In this document: piece by piece, positions 48,151 to 57,220 of the stretch
Position numbering within the stretch: position 1 is the stretch's first letter
Layout: each line of letters opens with the position of its first letter
Assembly (NCBI GenBank): GCA_019695115.1
Contig: JAIBAP010000018.1
Span: 21,076-85,075, forward strand
Length of the DNA: 64,000 nt
From: Caldilineales bacterium
Lineage (GTDB): Bacteria; Chloroflexota; Anaerolineae; J102
Direction: 5' to 3'
Made by a program: the position numbers and the translations under genes
Notes under the pieces: model-generated
What the model was told of the DNA's origin: nothing
Seen by the model: only the letters and a program-made list of their open reading frames with translations
Database searches by the model: none

Positions 48151-50849
48151 ACGAGATGACAAAGATCAACACGGTCTACATCATCGGCCACACCCATACC
48201 GACATCGGCTACACCGACCACCAGCCGACGCTGTTCCGCCGCCACGCCGACTATCTCGACCGGGCGGTGGAATTGTGCGAAGCCACGGCCGATTACCCGG
48301 CCGAGGCGCAGTTCAAATGGACGTGCGAGCTGGCTTCGACGGTCGAGAACTTCCTGCGTACGCGCAAGCCGGCCCAAATCGACCGTTTCCTCAAGCTGCA
48401 CCACGAAGGCCGCATCGCCGTCAACGCCATGGCCTTTCACTGGACGCCGATGCTGTCGCCGGCGGCGATGGTGCGCTCGCTCTACACGGCCCGCCGCCTG
48501 CGCCACGAATACGGCATGAACGTGGCGTCGGCGATGCAGTGCGATGTGGACGGCGTGAGCTGGCTGTGGGCCGATCTGCTGCCGGCCATGGGCATCCAGG
48601 GTCTGACGATGTCGATCAACACCTATCGCGGCGCCAGACCCCGCCCCGAGCTGATCCCGTTCTGGTGGGAGGGGCCGGGCGGGCGCCGCTTGCTGACGTT
48701 CAACGGCCCACATTACGCCTACGGGCTGTTCTTCTACGGCCTGGGCAGCGTCGAACAGGCCGAACGCCTCTTGCCGGGCGTGATCCAACGGCTGGAGGCT
48801 CGCGATGACTATCCTCTCGATTTCCTCTACGGCCAGGTTACGCATCCGGCGCTGGTCGATAACGGCCCGCCCTACGCCGTCCTCTCGCACATCGTTCGGG
48901 AATGGAACGCCTCTGGGCGCAGCCCACGCCTGGTTTTCACCACCATCGATGGCTTCCTGTCCATGCTCAACGAGCGCTACGCCAATTCGGGCGGGGAGAC
49001 CCAAGGTGGGGGAACTCAGGGCGGGGAGACCCCGCCCCTACCGGTGTGGCGCGGGGATTGGGCCGACTGGTGGGCCGACGGCGTCGGTTCATCGGCTTAC
49101 GAGACGGCCATCGCCCGCAACACCGAGGCGTTGCTGCCGGCGGTCGATCTGTTGGCCACGCAGGCCGGCGACCTCGACCCGGCGCTGATCGAAGAAGCCT
49201 ATCGCCACCTCTCGCTGTACGACGAACACACCTGGGGCTCGTTCAACAGCATCGGCCAACCCTATTCGCCGCTGACCAAAGCGCAGTGGAACGCGAAGGC
49301 TGGCTTCGCCTACGATGGCTTCGGCCTGACGCATGAGTTGCTGACGCAAGGCGGTCGCAGGCTGGCGCGCAAGCTCACGGGCCGCGCCCCCGAAGGCGAA
49401 ACCTGGCGGGCGTGGACACAGGGTCAGGCCGAGGCAGTCGCTGCGGACGAACGCGACCGCTTTATCGTGATCAATCCCTTGTCCTGGAGCCGTCGCTTCG
49501 TCTGCCCGGTGCCGCCCGATGGCGGCGGCCGCGCCCCCGACAACATCCTCGATGCTTTCTGGATCGACAACTATCGCGACAGCTATCCGCGAGACATTTC
49601 CGGCGACAACCCCAAGCCGTTCAAACCTGAGGAGACGCCGCTGGTGGACATGACCTTGCCCGCCTTCGGCTATCAGGTCGTGGCCCCGACCCTCCCCGCC
49701 CTCGCGGGCGACGCCAGGGCCGGCGAGGGCGTGATCGCCAACCGCTGGTATCACGTCGAGATCGACCCCGCCACCGGCGGCCTGACAAGCTGGTTCGACA
49801 AGGAGCTGGGTCGTGAGCTGGCCGGTCGCGGCCCCTGGCGGTTTGGGCAGTACGTCTATGAGCTGACGGCCGGCAGTGAAGGCCGCCGGGCGCTCTTTGC
49901 CGGCGACTTCACGCAGGAGTGGTTTGGAACCCCGCGCCGCGATACGCCGTTCCGGCGCTATGGGCCGGACCAGGTGACGGTCGGCCCCGCTCATGTCGAT
50001 GGCATAGGCGTCAGCGTCGAGGTCTTCGTGCAGGCGCCGGGCGCTCGTTCGTTGCGCGTGCGTTACAGCCTGCCGCATCATGAAAAGGCGCTGCACATCG
50101 ACATGGTGATCGACAAGGAGCATGTCACCGACCCGGAGTCGATCTACATCATGTTTCCCACCGCCCTGCACGAGCCCACCTTCCATCTCGACCTGAACGG
50201 CGTGCCGCTCACACCGGAGGCGGAACAACTGCCGGGGAGCTGTCGCGATTGGTATGGCATTCAGCGCTGGGCCGAGGTTTCGGATGATCAGGCATCGATC
50301 GTGCTGGCTCCTATCGATGCGCCGCTGGTGCAGGTCGGCGGCATCCAGACCGGGCGCTGGCTCGACCACTTGGACGCCCAAAACGCCACGCTCGTCTCCT
50401 GGCCGGTCAACAACTATTGGACGACCAATTTCCAGGCGGCGCAAAACGGCGAATTGCTGTTCCGCTATCGCCTGACCTCGCGGCCCGCCTACGACCCCGC
50501 CGCGGCCAGCCGCTTCGCCGCCGAACAACTTGTCCCGCCGGTCATTGTGCGCGTGCCGGGCGCTGAAGCAGGCCGGTCGGGCCAATTCCTGCGGGTCGAG
50601 CCAGAGGGCGTGGCGGATGTGCAGATCAAACCGGCTGCGGATGGGCGTGGGTTGATCGTGCACGCATTCAATTTGACGCCAGAAGCCCAATCGCTCAGCC
50701 TGACATTCCCATCGGCCCAGCCAACCGCAGCCTGGGTCTGTTCGCCGATCGAAGAAGATGGCGAAGCACTATCGCTTTCCCCGGAAGGCATGCGCTTGCA
50801 GGTCTCGCCTCGTTCCCATGCCTGCGCCCGCGTTGTCTTCATTGCCTGA
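48147..50849 (+). CDS. Glycoside hydrolase family 38 (alpha-mannosidase-type), paralogue 2
   Basis: 900 residues; overlaps the aldolase stop by 4 nt (a second ATG at 48156 is also possible). IIGHTHTDIGYTDHQ, QCDVDGVSWLWADLL and LPGSCRDWYGIQRWAEV match paralogue 1 along the whole length. Compared with paralogue 1 it has about 19 extra residues (~281-299, Gly/Thr/Pro-rich) just before WRGDWADWWADG, encoded by a palindromic repeat. Cytoplasmic, no signal peptide. Confidence 0.88.
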   Translation: MNEMTKINTVYIIGHTHTDIGYTDHQPTLFRRHADYLDRAVELCEATADYPAEAQFKWTCELASTVENFLRTRKPAQIDRFLKLHHEGRIAVNAMAFHWTPMLSPAAMVRSLYTARRLRHEYGMNVASAMQCDVDGVSWLWADLLPAMGIQGLTMSINTYRGARPRPELIPFWWEGPGGRRLLTFNGPHYAYGLFFYGLGSVEQAERLLPGVIQRLEARDDYPLDFLYGQVTHPALVDNGPPYAVLSHIVREWNASGRSPRLVFTTIDGFLSMLNERYANSGGETQGGGTQGGETPPLPVWRGDWADWWADGVGSSAYETAIARNTEALLPAVDLLATQAGDLDPALIEEAYRHLSLYDEHTWGSFNSIGQPYSPLTKAQWNAKAGFAYDGFGLTHELLTQGGRRLARKLTGRAPEGETWRAWTQGQAEAVAADERDRFIVINPLSWSRRFVCPVPPDGGGRAPDNILDAFWIDNYRDSYPRDISGDNPKPFKPEETPLVDMTLPAFGYQVVAPTLPALAGDARAGEGVIANRWYHVEIDPATGGLTSWFDKELGRELAGRGPWRFGQYVYELTAGSEGRRALFAGDFTQEWFGTPRRDTPFRRYGPDQVTVGPAHVDGIGVSVEVFVQAPGARSLRVRYSLPHHEKALHIDMVIDKEHVTDPESIYIMFPTALHEPTFHLDLNGVPLTPEAEQLPGSCRDWYGIQRWAEVSDDQASIVLAPIDAPLVQVGGIQTGRWLDHLDAQNATLVSWPVNNYWTTNFQAAQNGELLFRYRLTSRPAYDPAAASRFAAEQLVPPVIVRVPGAEAGRSGQFLRVEPEGVADVQIKPAADGRGLIVHAFNLTPEAQSLSLTFPSAQPTAAWVCSPIEEDGEALSLSPEGMRLQVSPRSHACARVVFIA
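48987..49043 (+). repeat. Palindromic repeat inserted in frame in GH38 paralogue 2
   Basis: Two copies of GGGCGGGGAGACCC 30 bp apart; the second forms GGGCGGGG-AGA-CCCCGCCC, an 8-bp hairpin (49019-49037). Absent from the paralogue at the equivalent place. Confidence 0.75.
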
Positions 50850-51007
50850 TTTCGCCCGCGCTGACTCGCCCAAACCACTATCCCAAGGAGATTGCCATCA
50901 CTCACACGCCCATCCCATCTTCTGCCCCACCCACTCGACCAAATTCCACTTTCTCACCCGCTCGCGGTGCCACCACCGCCCCGCTACTCCATCGAAGGAG
51001 GAGAGCC

Positions 51008-52384
51008 ATGCAACACAATCGCCGAATCTACCTCATCATCGCCGTCCTGGCCGTCCTGAGCATGCTGCTGTCAGCCTGCGCCGCTGCACCGGCTGCGGCG
51101 CCGACCGCTGCTCCTGCCGCCACCGAAGCGCCCGCCGCCACCGAAGCGCCCGCTGCTACCGAAGCCCCTGCTGCCACCGAGGCTCCTGCCGCCCCAGAAG
51201 CCAAGATGCTCGAGATGTACCACGACAAGGCAAGCTGGGAGCAGAACACCAATACCATGGGCGAGATGGCAGCCGGTGACATCGGCGTCGGCTGGAAAAC
51301 GGTGCCTTTTGCCGACACAACCAACTATCAGGCTACGGTGCGTGCGGCTCTCGGCACTGATGCCGCACCCGATCTGTACACCTGGTGGTCGGGCTACCGG
51401 ATGGAAGACATCGTCAAAGCTGGCGCCGCCGCCGACCTGACCGACGTCTGGAAGAAGTATATCGACTCCGGCGAATACACCCAGGATGTGGCCAACGCCT
51501 TTGCCTTCGACGGCAAGGTCTACGCCGTGCCCCTGCTGACTGCCAACTGGGTCGTCTACTACAACAAGAAGTTCTTCGATCAGAATGGCTGGAAAGCGCC
51601 CACGACTTGGGATGAGTTCATGAAGCTGAATGATGAACTCAAGGCCAAAGGCGTCACCCCCATGGCTGTGACTATCGATGGCCGCTGGCCTGCTTTCATC
51701 ATGTTCGAGGAAATGGTGTTGCGCACCGCCGGGCCTGATTTTTACAACAAGCTGGTCTCTGGCCAGGCCAAGTACACCGATCCCGAAGTCGTCAATGCCA
51801 TGACTGTCTGGAAGGACATGATTGAAAAAGGTTACTTCACCGATCCAGGCATCCCCTTCGGCACGGGGGAGAATGCCATCCTGCCCCTGTTCCAGCAAGG
51901 CAAGGTCGCCATGATCCCCATCGGTGACTGGTACTCATCGACCCTGGTCGGTGGCGGCTTGAAACCCGGCGAAGACTACGACGCCTTCATCATGCCTAAC
52001 ATGGACTCCAAGCTTCCGCCCGCCCTGTTCTTCGAGGCTGGCCCCTTGCTGGTCGGCGAGAAAAGCCCCAACAAGGCCGATGCTATCAAGGCGGTCGAGT
52101 GGTGGATGTCGGTGGCGGCGCAGAACAAGTGGAGCGAGCTGGCCGGCTTCACCTCGGCCAACGCCAACGCCGATCCCGCCAATGCTGTGGGCGCCGGCAT
52201 CCAGAAGTGGATTGCCGACAACAAGGCTGTCAAAGTGCAGCGCTATTGGGAAGCCACCCCACCCGACATCGTCGAATTCGCCGTGGATGAACTCGGTCGG
52301 TTCATGACCGACCCCAGCACGATGGACGAGGTGCTGAAGAACATTCAGGCCAAGGCTGACGAAGTCTGGGCCGCGCGCCAGTAA
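51008..52384 (+). CDS. ABC transporter sugar-binding lipoprotein
   Basis: 458 residues. Lipoprotein signal with lipobox LLSAC (Cys24), then an Ala-Pro-Thr-Glu-rich linker (AATEAPAATEAP, ~25-63), then a family 1 solute-binding fold: APDLYTWWSGYRMEDIVKAG, VYAVPLLTANWVVYYNKKFF, GWKAPTTWDEFMKL, GKVAMIPIGDWYSS. Membrane-tethered receptor of the importer encoded next. AAGGAGGAGAG precedes the ATG, the strongest ribosome binding site here, fitting its need for high expression. Substrate probably a mannoside or related sugar, from context only. Confidence 0.93.
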   Translation: MQHNRRIYLIIAVLAVLSMLLSACAAAPAAAPTAAPAATEAPAATEAPAATEAPAATEAPAAPEAKMLEMYHDKASWEQNTNTMGEMAAGDIGVGWKTVPFADTTNYQATVRAALGTDAAPDLYTWWSGYRMEDIVKAGAAADLTDVWKKYIDSGEYTQDVANAFAFDGKVYAVPLLTANWVVYYNKKFFDQNGWKAPTTWDEFMKLNDELKAKGVTPMAVTIDGRWPAFIMFEEMVLRTAGPDFYNKLVSGQAKYTDPEVVNAMTVWKDMIEKGYFTDPGIPFGTGENAILPLFQQGKVAMIPIGDWYSSTLVGGGLKPGEDYDAFIMPNMDSKLPPALFFEAGPLLVGEKSPNKADAIKAVEWWMSVAAQNKWSELAGFTSANANADPANAVGAGIQKWIADNKAVKVQRYWEATPPDIVEFAVDELGRFMTDPSTMDEVLKNIQAKADEVWAARQ

Positions 52385-52398
52385 CGCAACAAGCAGTC

Positions 52399-52431
52399 AG
52401 GTGCGACGCACCTCGCAGGTGCGTCGCACCT
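52399..52431 (+). terminator. Intercistronic hairpin between binding protein and permease genes
   Basis: Perfect 15-bp inverted repeat AGGTGCGACGCACCT (52399-52413) and AGGTGCGTCGCACCT (52417-52431), loop CGC, no T run. More likely an mRNA-stabilising or partial termination element than a full terminator; compare the malE-malF arrangement. Confidence 0.65.
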
Positions 52432-52458
52432 CCCCCACCAGACAGGAGGGCACCGACC

Positions 52459-53373
52459 GTGGCCGCAGAAACAGCAATGACCCGCCACCCTGCCTCGCGC
52501 ACCGCGGGCCAGAAAGCGTGGGATCGAATCGAGCCGTATCTCTACCTCAGCCCGGCATTGATCGTGGTTGGCGTCTTCCTGCTATACCCTGTCGTCTACA
52601 CCCTGTACATCAGCCTGACCAAATGGGATGGACTCACGCCCCCCGTCTTTATCGGCCTCCAGAACTATGTTCAGGTCTTCAAGGCGTCGATCTTTCGCAC
52701 CTCCTTTCTCAATTCCGTGCTGTGGGTAGCGGCGACCCTGGCGCTCCCGGTAGCCCTCGGCTTGTTACTGGCCCTATTGGTCAATCGCATCCCCTTCCAG
52801 GGCTTCTACAAAGCCATCTTCTATTTGCCTTATGCCATCTCGGCCACCAGCGTGGCCGTTCTGTGGAGTTTTCTCCTATCGCCCGTGGGCATCTTCAATG
52901 AGGGACTGCGAGCATTGGGCTTGGAATCCTGGACAAAGTCATGGCTTATCACGCCGCCCTGGCACAATATCGCCATGATCATCGCCTACACCTGGCTTTC
53001 GACCGGTACGAATATGATTCTGTTCCTGGTTGGTTTGCAGAGTATTCCTACCGAACCGGTCGAAGCTGCCAAGATCGACGGCGCCAACGGTTGGCAGGCA
53101 TTTTGGAAGGTTATCTTCCCCCTTCTCCGTCCGATCACGACGGTCGTCGTCACCGTTGCCGTGGTCAACGGCTTCAAGGTCTTCGACTTGATCTGGGTGA
53201 TGACGCAAGGCGGACCTTATCGCTCATCCGAGACACTGGCGATCACAATGTACCGCGAGGCGTTCGTCTCGTTTCGTCTCGGCTATGGCGCCGCCATCGC
53301 CGTAATCCTGTCTTTCATCGTCATCTTCTTCTCGATCTTCTACCTGCGCTCCATCTTCCGCCGGGAGGAATGA
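52459..53373 (+). CDS. ABC sugar permease, MalF/UgpA type
   Basis: 304 residues from GTG at 52459 (GGAGGG 8 nt upstream). Six membrane helices; LYLSPALIVVGVFLLYPVVYTLYISLTKWDG at the start, and the cytoplasmic EAA loop EAAKIDGANGWQAFWKVIFPLL that docks the ATPase. Partner permease follows after 3 nt. No ATPase gene is in the locus, so a shared MsmK/UgpC-like ATPase elsewhere is expected. Confidence 0.95.
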   Translation: MAAETAMTRHPASRTAGQKAWDRIEPYLYLSPALIVVGVFLLYPVVYTLYISLTKWDGLTPPVFIGLQNYVQVFKASIFRTSFLNSVLWVAATLALPVALGLLLALLVNRIPFQGFYKAIFYLPYAISATSVAVLWSFLLSPVGIFNEGLRALGLESWTKSWLITPPWHNIAMIIAYTWLSTGTNMILFLVGLQSIPTEPVEAAKIDGANGWQAFWKVIFPLLRPITTVVVTVAVVNGFKVFDLIWVMTQGGPYRSSETLAITMYREAFVSFRLGYGAAIAVILSFIVIFFSIFYLRSIFRREE

Positions 53374-53376
53374 GCC

Positions 53377-54216
53377 ATGCCTTCGCGTCGAACTCTCACC
53401 CGTACGATCCTCGTCATCTCCCTGACGATCATGGTCATCGTCTGGCTCACCCCACTGGGTATTTCGTTCATGACCTCCCTGAAAAGCAACGTAGAATACG
53501 CGCAAACGGCCAGATGGGAGTTGCCGAAGCAGATCGCTCTCAAACAAAACCTCCTTTTCGCCTGGAAGACGGGGCGTCTTGACAGTGGTTTTGCCCGTAG
53601 CCTGCTTTATGCCGGTGTAGGAGCAGCGATGGCCATCGTGCTGGCATCACTTGCCGGCTTCGCCCTGGTGCAACTGAAAATCTGGAATGGCTTTTTTTGG
53701 TTCCTGTTGATATATAGTGGCACAATATTTCCTTTTCAGATGTATCTTCTGCCATTATTCTACTTTTATCAAAAGACAAACCTATACGATACGAAAATAG
53801 GAATGCTACTATTTTATACCGCAATTGCTATCCCATTTTGTCTTTTTGTTCTTAGGAATCAATTTACCACAATATCTCACGAGATCATAGAAGCGGCAAA
53901 AATGGATGGCCTTTCGAATTTCGGTATCTATATGCGCATGTACTTGCCGCTCTCGATCCCAGCCATTGCTGCACTCTTCCTGTTCCAATTCACCTGGATT
54001 TGGAACGACCTGTTGTTTGGCATCACGCTGGCCAAATCTCCCGATGTGCGCCCGATCATGGCCGGCTTGGCCAGCCTTCGTGGCAGCTATTCCGCCGACA
54101 ACACTCCCGCCGTCCTCGCCGGCGCCCTCATGGCCTCCCTCCCCACCGTCATCATCTTCATCGCCCTCGGCCGCTACCTCTTGCGCGGCATGACCCTCAC
54201 CACCAGCGGTGAATAA
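53377..54216 (+). CDS. ABC sugar permease, MalG/UgpE type
   Basis: 279 residues, six membrane helices, EAA loop EAAKMDGLSNFGIYMRMYLPLS. It forms the channel with the MalF-type partner. Roughly 53690-53925 is strikingly AT-rich (runs of T, TTTTAT, ATATAT, AAAATAGG) although the reading frame continues through conserved helices; the ends of the gene have the GC-rich codons of the region. This looks like a recombined segment from a lower-GC homologue. Confidence 0.93.
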   Translation: MPSRRTLTRTILVISLTIMVIVWLTPLGISFMTSLKSNVEYAQTARWELPKQIALKQNLLFAWKTGRLDSGFARSLLYAGVGAAMAIVLASLAGFALVQLKIWNGFFWFLLIYSGTIFPFQMYLLPLFYFYQKTNLYDTKIGMLLFYTAIAIPFCLFVLRNQFTTISHEIIEAAKMDGLSNFGIYMRMYLPLSIPAIAALFLFQFTWIWNDLLFGITLAKSPDVRPIMAGLASLRGSYSADNTPAVLAGALMASLPTVIIFIALGRYLLRGMTLTTSGE

Positions 54217-54328
54217 GTCGCAAGTGGCAGGTGGCAGGTTTGATATGAGAACAACCTGCCACTTGCCACTTGCGACTTGCCACCTTGTCTACTTGTTTCC
54301 TCGTCTACCTCCTCCTGAGACCCATCCC
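54217..54328. repeat. Inverted word repeat GCAAGTGGCAGG / CCTGCCACTTGC
   Basis: CGCAAGTGGCAGGTGGCAGG (54219-54238) right after the stop, then CCTGCCACTTGCCACTTGCG (54256-54275) before the next start: complementary arms 18 nt apart. CTTGTCTACTTG words follow up to the ATG. Confidence 0.85.
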
Positions 54329-55396
54329 ATGCCCTCCCCCATGACCAGCGCCGAGCGCGTGCTCGCCGTCATCCGCCGCCAGCAACCCGACCGCATCCCC
54401 ACCTTCGAGTGGGACATCGACCCCGACCTGATCCACCACATGACCGGCGGCGGCAGCTATGACGACTTCATCGAACAATTCGATCTGGACGCCGTCATGT
54501 GCGGTCCAGACTACATCAAGCAGCCACTGCCTGACGGCAACCTGATCGACGAATGGGGCGTGACGCGCACGCGTGGGCACGAGGCCTATGCCATGGCCGT
54601 GGATGAGTTCGCCCCGATCAAAAGCTGGGCCGACCTGGAGAAGTGGAACCCGCCCGATCCCCATGCTCCCCATCGTTTCGAATCGATGAAACGCCGCGTC
54701 GCACGCTTCAAAGGCAAGCGCGCCATCTTCGTGCAATTGCGCGACGTGTGGTCGAACCCGCGCGACCTCCTCGGCTATGCGCAGCTTTTCGTCCTCTGCA
54801 AAAAGCAGCCGGATTTGGTCGAGGCCTTGGTCGAAAGGTGCGTCAACCAGAGCATCGGCCTGCTGGAACACGCCGCCGAGCTAGGGGCCGAGGTGGTGAT
54901 GTCGGGCGACGACATCGCCGACAACCGCCGCACCATGATCTCGCTGACCATGTGGGAAAACATCTTTATGCCCCATTTCCGGCGCTGGGTGCAGGCCATC
55001 CACGACCACGGCCTTTATTACTGGAAACACAGCGACGGCAACCTGATGGAAGTGCTGGACGAATTGGTCGATGCCGGCATCGATGGCATCGACCCCATCG
55101 ACCCCCTGGCCAAGATGGACCTGGCCACGGTGAAAGAGCGATGGGGCAACCGCGTGGCGATCAAGGGCAACGTCGACTGCGCCTTCCTGCTGATGGACGG
55201 CCCGGAGGAAGACGTGGTCGAAGCGGTCAAGAACTGCATCCGCATCGCCGGGCCGGGCGGCGGCTATGCCTGTTCCTCCAGCAACTCTATCCACTCCGGC
55301 GTCCGTCCCGATCTTTATGTGGCCATGCTGAACGCCATCCGCGAGTACGGCGTGTATCCGCTCGATATGGACAGGCTGGCGCCGGCAAAGGGGTAG
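54329..55396 (+). CDS. URO-D fold (uroporphyrinogen decarboxylase family / methyltransferase-like) protein
   Basis: 355 residues from ATG at 54329 (54341 also possible). Upstream in-frame codons are repeat sequence. TSAERVLAVIRRQQPDRIPTFEW at the N-terminus, GADDIADNRR-like MSGDDIADNRRTMIS, YWKHSDGNLMEVLDELVDAGIDG and GNVDCAFL match the URO-D superfamily, which includes corrinoid methyltransferases (MtaA, CmuA). Placement between sugar ABC genes and another binding protein argues against haem synthesis. The reaction is unknown. No Shine-Dalgarno. Confidence 0.82.
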   Translation: MPSPMTSAERVLAVIRRQQPDRIPTFEWDIDPDLIHHMTGGGSYDDFIEQFDLDAVMCGPDYIKQPLPDGNLIDEWGVTRTRGHEAYAMAVDEFAPIKSWADLEKWNPPDPHAPHRFESMKRRVARFKGKRAIFVQLRDVWSNPRDLLGYAQLFVLCKKQPDLVEALVERCVNQSIGLLEHAAELGAEVVMSGDDIADNRRTMISLTMWENIFMPHFRRWVQAIHDHGLYYWKHSDGNLMEVLDELVDAGIDGIDPIDPLAKMDLATVKERWGNRVAIKGNVDCAFLLMDGPEEDVVEAVKNCIRIAGPGGGYACSSSNSIHSGVRPDLYVAMLNAIREYGVYPLDMDRLAPAKG

Positions 55397-55407
55397 ACGG
55401 TTTTTGC

Positions 55408-55495
55408 CACGAATGGCACGAATGATACGAATTGAACAACATATCAGGGAATAATTCGTGTCATTCGTCCAATTCGTGTCATTCGTGTTAGATCA
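55408..55495. repeat. Inverted word repeat CACGAATGGCACGAAT / ATTCGTGTCATTCGT
   Basis: GCCACGAATGGCACGAATGATACGAATT (55407-55434) after the stop and its complement AATTCGTGTCATTCGTCCAATTCG (55452-55491) before the next gene, able to form a long hairpin. Confidence 0.8.
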
Positions 55496-55519
55496 GTCTC
55501 TATCGATCAGACCTCGATC

Positions 55520-56731
55520 ATGAGCACAACCATCCGCGTCTTGAACGAGGATATCCCCAACTTCCGCCATTGGCGGCAGACGGCGGAGGCATTCACGCGG
55601 GCGACGGGCATTCGGGTGGAGTTCGAGTATCTGTGGCTGAACGACTACTGGGAAGCGATCATGGCCGCCTACACCCAGCGGGCGGGCGAGTTCGATGTCA
55701 TCGCCACCGACGAGATGATCCTGCCGCTCTACGCCCGCCACGGGGCTGTGACGCCGCTCGATGCGTTTGTGCGCCGTGATGGCTTCGACCTCTCGCCCTT
55801 CAGCCCGGAGGCGGTGAAATGTGCGACCGTAGATGGGATGCTCTACGGCATCCCCTACTCGAACATGTCGAACATCCTCGTCTACCGGGCCGACCTGTTC
55901 GAGCGTTACGGCTTCACGCCCCCGCGCACGCTGGCCGAACTGCGGCTGGCGGCGGTGGAGATCAGGGGGGCGCTGGTGGCCGACGGGCGGGGCGAGGTCT
56001 ATGGCCTGATCGCCCGCGGCAAGCCGGGGGCCGGGGCCAACGTCTGGATTCTCGGCTCGACCATCGCCCCTTGCTTCGGCGCCCGCTGGTACGATGACGA
56101 CGGCCGGCCGGCGTTCAATGGCCCGGCCATGGTGCAGGCCCTGAGCTACTACGCCGGCCTGTTGCAAGCCGCGGCCCCACCCGATTCCGCTGAGATCGAT
56201 TGGTACAACGGATCGGAGCGTTATTTCCGCGGCGAGGCGGCCATGTTCATCGAGGCGGCCTCGGAGATCGGCAAATGGTATGACCTGAAATCGCCCATCG
56301 CCGAACTCTCGCGGGCGGCGCTCGTCCCGGCCGGCCCCGGCGGCGACCGGCACGCCGGCCTCTACGCGCCCGCCTGGAACATTCCCGCCGCCTCGCGCCA
56401 GCCCGAAGCCGCCTGGCAGTTCATCCGCTGGGCCGCCGGCCCCGAACCGGCTGCCATCGACCTGCTCAGCGGCCACATCGAACAAGCTCGCTTCTCCGCC
56501 CTGCTCGACCCCCGCGCCCGGCAACGCTACCCCGATGATTTGGTGGACGCCGTCATCGTCACCCGCGCCTTCGCCCGCAACGAGCGCCATGTCGAGGATG
56601 CCTGGCTGCCGGTGGGCGACGCCTTCGGCCAGGCCATCGCCGACGCCATCGCCGGCCGCCAATCGGCCCAGGCCGCCCTCGACGAAGCCCAACGCAAGAT
56701 CGAAGCAATCCATCTATTTCATCACGAATGA
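55520..56731 (+). CDS. Solute-binding-protein fold without a signal peptide
   Basis: 403 residues. IRVLNEDIPNFRHWRQTAEAFTRATGIRVEFEYL, FDVIATDEMILPLYARHGAVTPLD, GMLYGIPYSNMSNILVYRADLF match family 1 extracellular sugar-binding proteins. However the chain starts MSTTIRVL, going straight into the first beta strand, and the in-frame upstream codons do not encode a hydrophobic segment. Unless the start is misplaced it would stay in the cytoplasm, perhaps as a sugar sensor or buffer. No own permeases follow. Confidence 0.8.
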   Translation: MSTTIRVLNEDIPNFRHWRQTAEAFTRATGIRVEFEYLWLNDYWEAIMAAYTQRAGEFDVIATDEMILPLYARHGAVTPLDAFVRRDGFDLSPFSPEAVKCATVDGMLYGIPYSNMSNILVYRADLFERYGFTPPRTLAELRLAAVEIRGALVADGRGEVYGLIARGKPGAGANVWILGSTIAPCFGARWYDDDGRPAFNGPAMVQALSYYAGLLQAAAPPDSAEIDWYNGSERYFRGEAAMFIEAASEIGKWYDLKSPIAELSRAALVPAGPGGDRHAGLYAPAWNIPAASRQPEAAWQFIRWAAGPEPAAIDLLSGHIEQARFSALLDPRARQRYPDDLVDAVIVTRAFARNERHVEDAWLPVGDAFGQAIADAIAGRQSAQAALDEAQRKIEAIHLFHHE

Positions 56732-56870
56732 CACGAATGAACGAATGTCACGAATAGAAGATTAGTACTTCAAATGCATTTTACACAAAGACACAAAGAA
56801 CACGAAGAAAACACAAAGTAATGATGTCTATTACCGTCTTTGTGTCACTTTTGTGATATCTGAGTCCTTA
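56732..56870. repeat. Word repeats CACGAATGAACGAATG and ACACAAAGACACAAAG
   Basis: CACGAATGACACGAATGAACGAATG overlaps the stop; ACACAAAGACACAAAGAACACG (56773-56818) is followed by CTTTGTGTCACTTTTGTG (56837-56855), an inverted pair. The CACGAAT complement lies at 57346-57385 on the far side of the palindrome. No gene in 56732-57434. Confidence 0.7.
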
Positions 56871-56927
56871 TCATGGCTTTCCAGTTTTCATATCCACTGA
56901 GTCGTAAAGCGTCAGAGCGCTAATTAT

Positions 56928-57220
56928 GTCATGCTGAGTGAAACGAAGCATCTGCGGGTCGATCACACAAGGTTGTTGCAGAGGAATTCCAGCGAAGCAT
57001 CCATTCGCTACGCTCAGGACAGGTTCTCGCGTGGGCCATCCAAATCTCATGAATTGTATGATGCCTTTCCGTTAGTGCTGAGCTAAGACGCGCGAGAACC
57101 TGTTCCTTCACTGTGTTCAGGACAAGCTCTGAGTGTAGCGAATGGATGCTTCGCTGGTATGGTCTTCACCATGTGAGTTGGCCGGTTAACCCGCAGATGC
57201 TTCGTTTCACTCAGCATGAC
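56928..57220. mobile_element. 293-bp near-complete palindrome with three nested inverted-repeat arms (MITE-like)
   Basis: Outer arms 56928-56959 and 57189-57220 are 32-bp perfect inverted repeats (GTCATGCTGAGTGAAACG start). Middle arms 56989-57011/57135-57157 (23 bp) and inner arms 57019-57031/57091-57103 (13 bp) are also perfect. No coding capacity. The whole could form a large cruciform or RNA hairpin; mobility is inferred only. Confidence 0.65.

Noticed and set aside
54329..55396. Haem-synthesis uroporphyrinogen decarboxylase HemE
   Set aside because: Sequence resembles the divergent URO-D/methyltransferase group and the neighbours are sugar genes, not haem genes.
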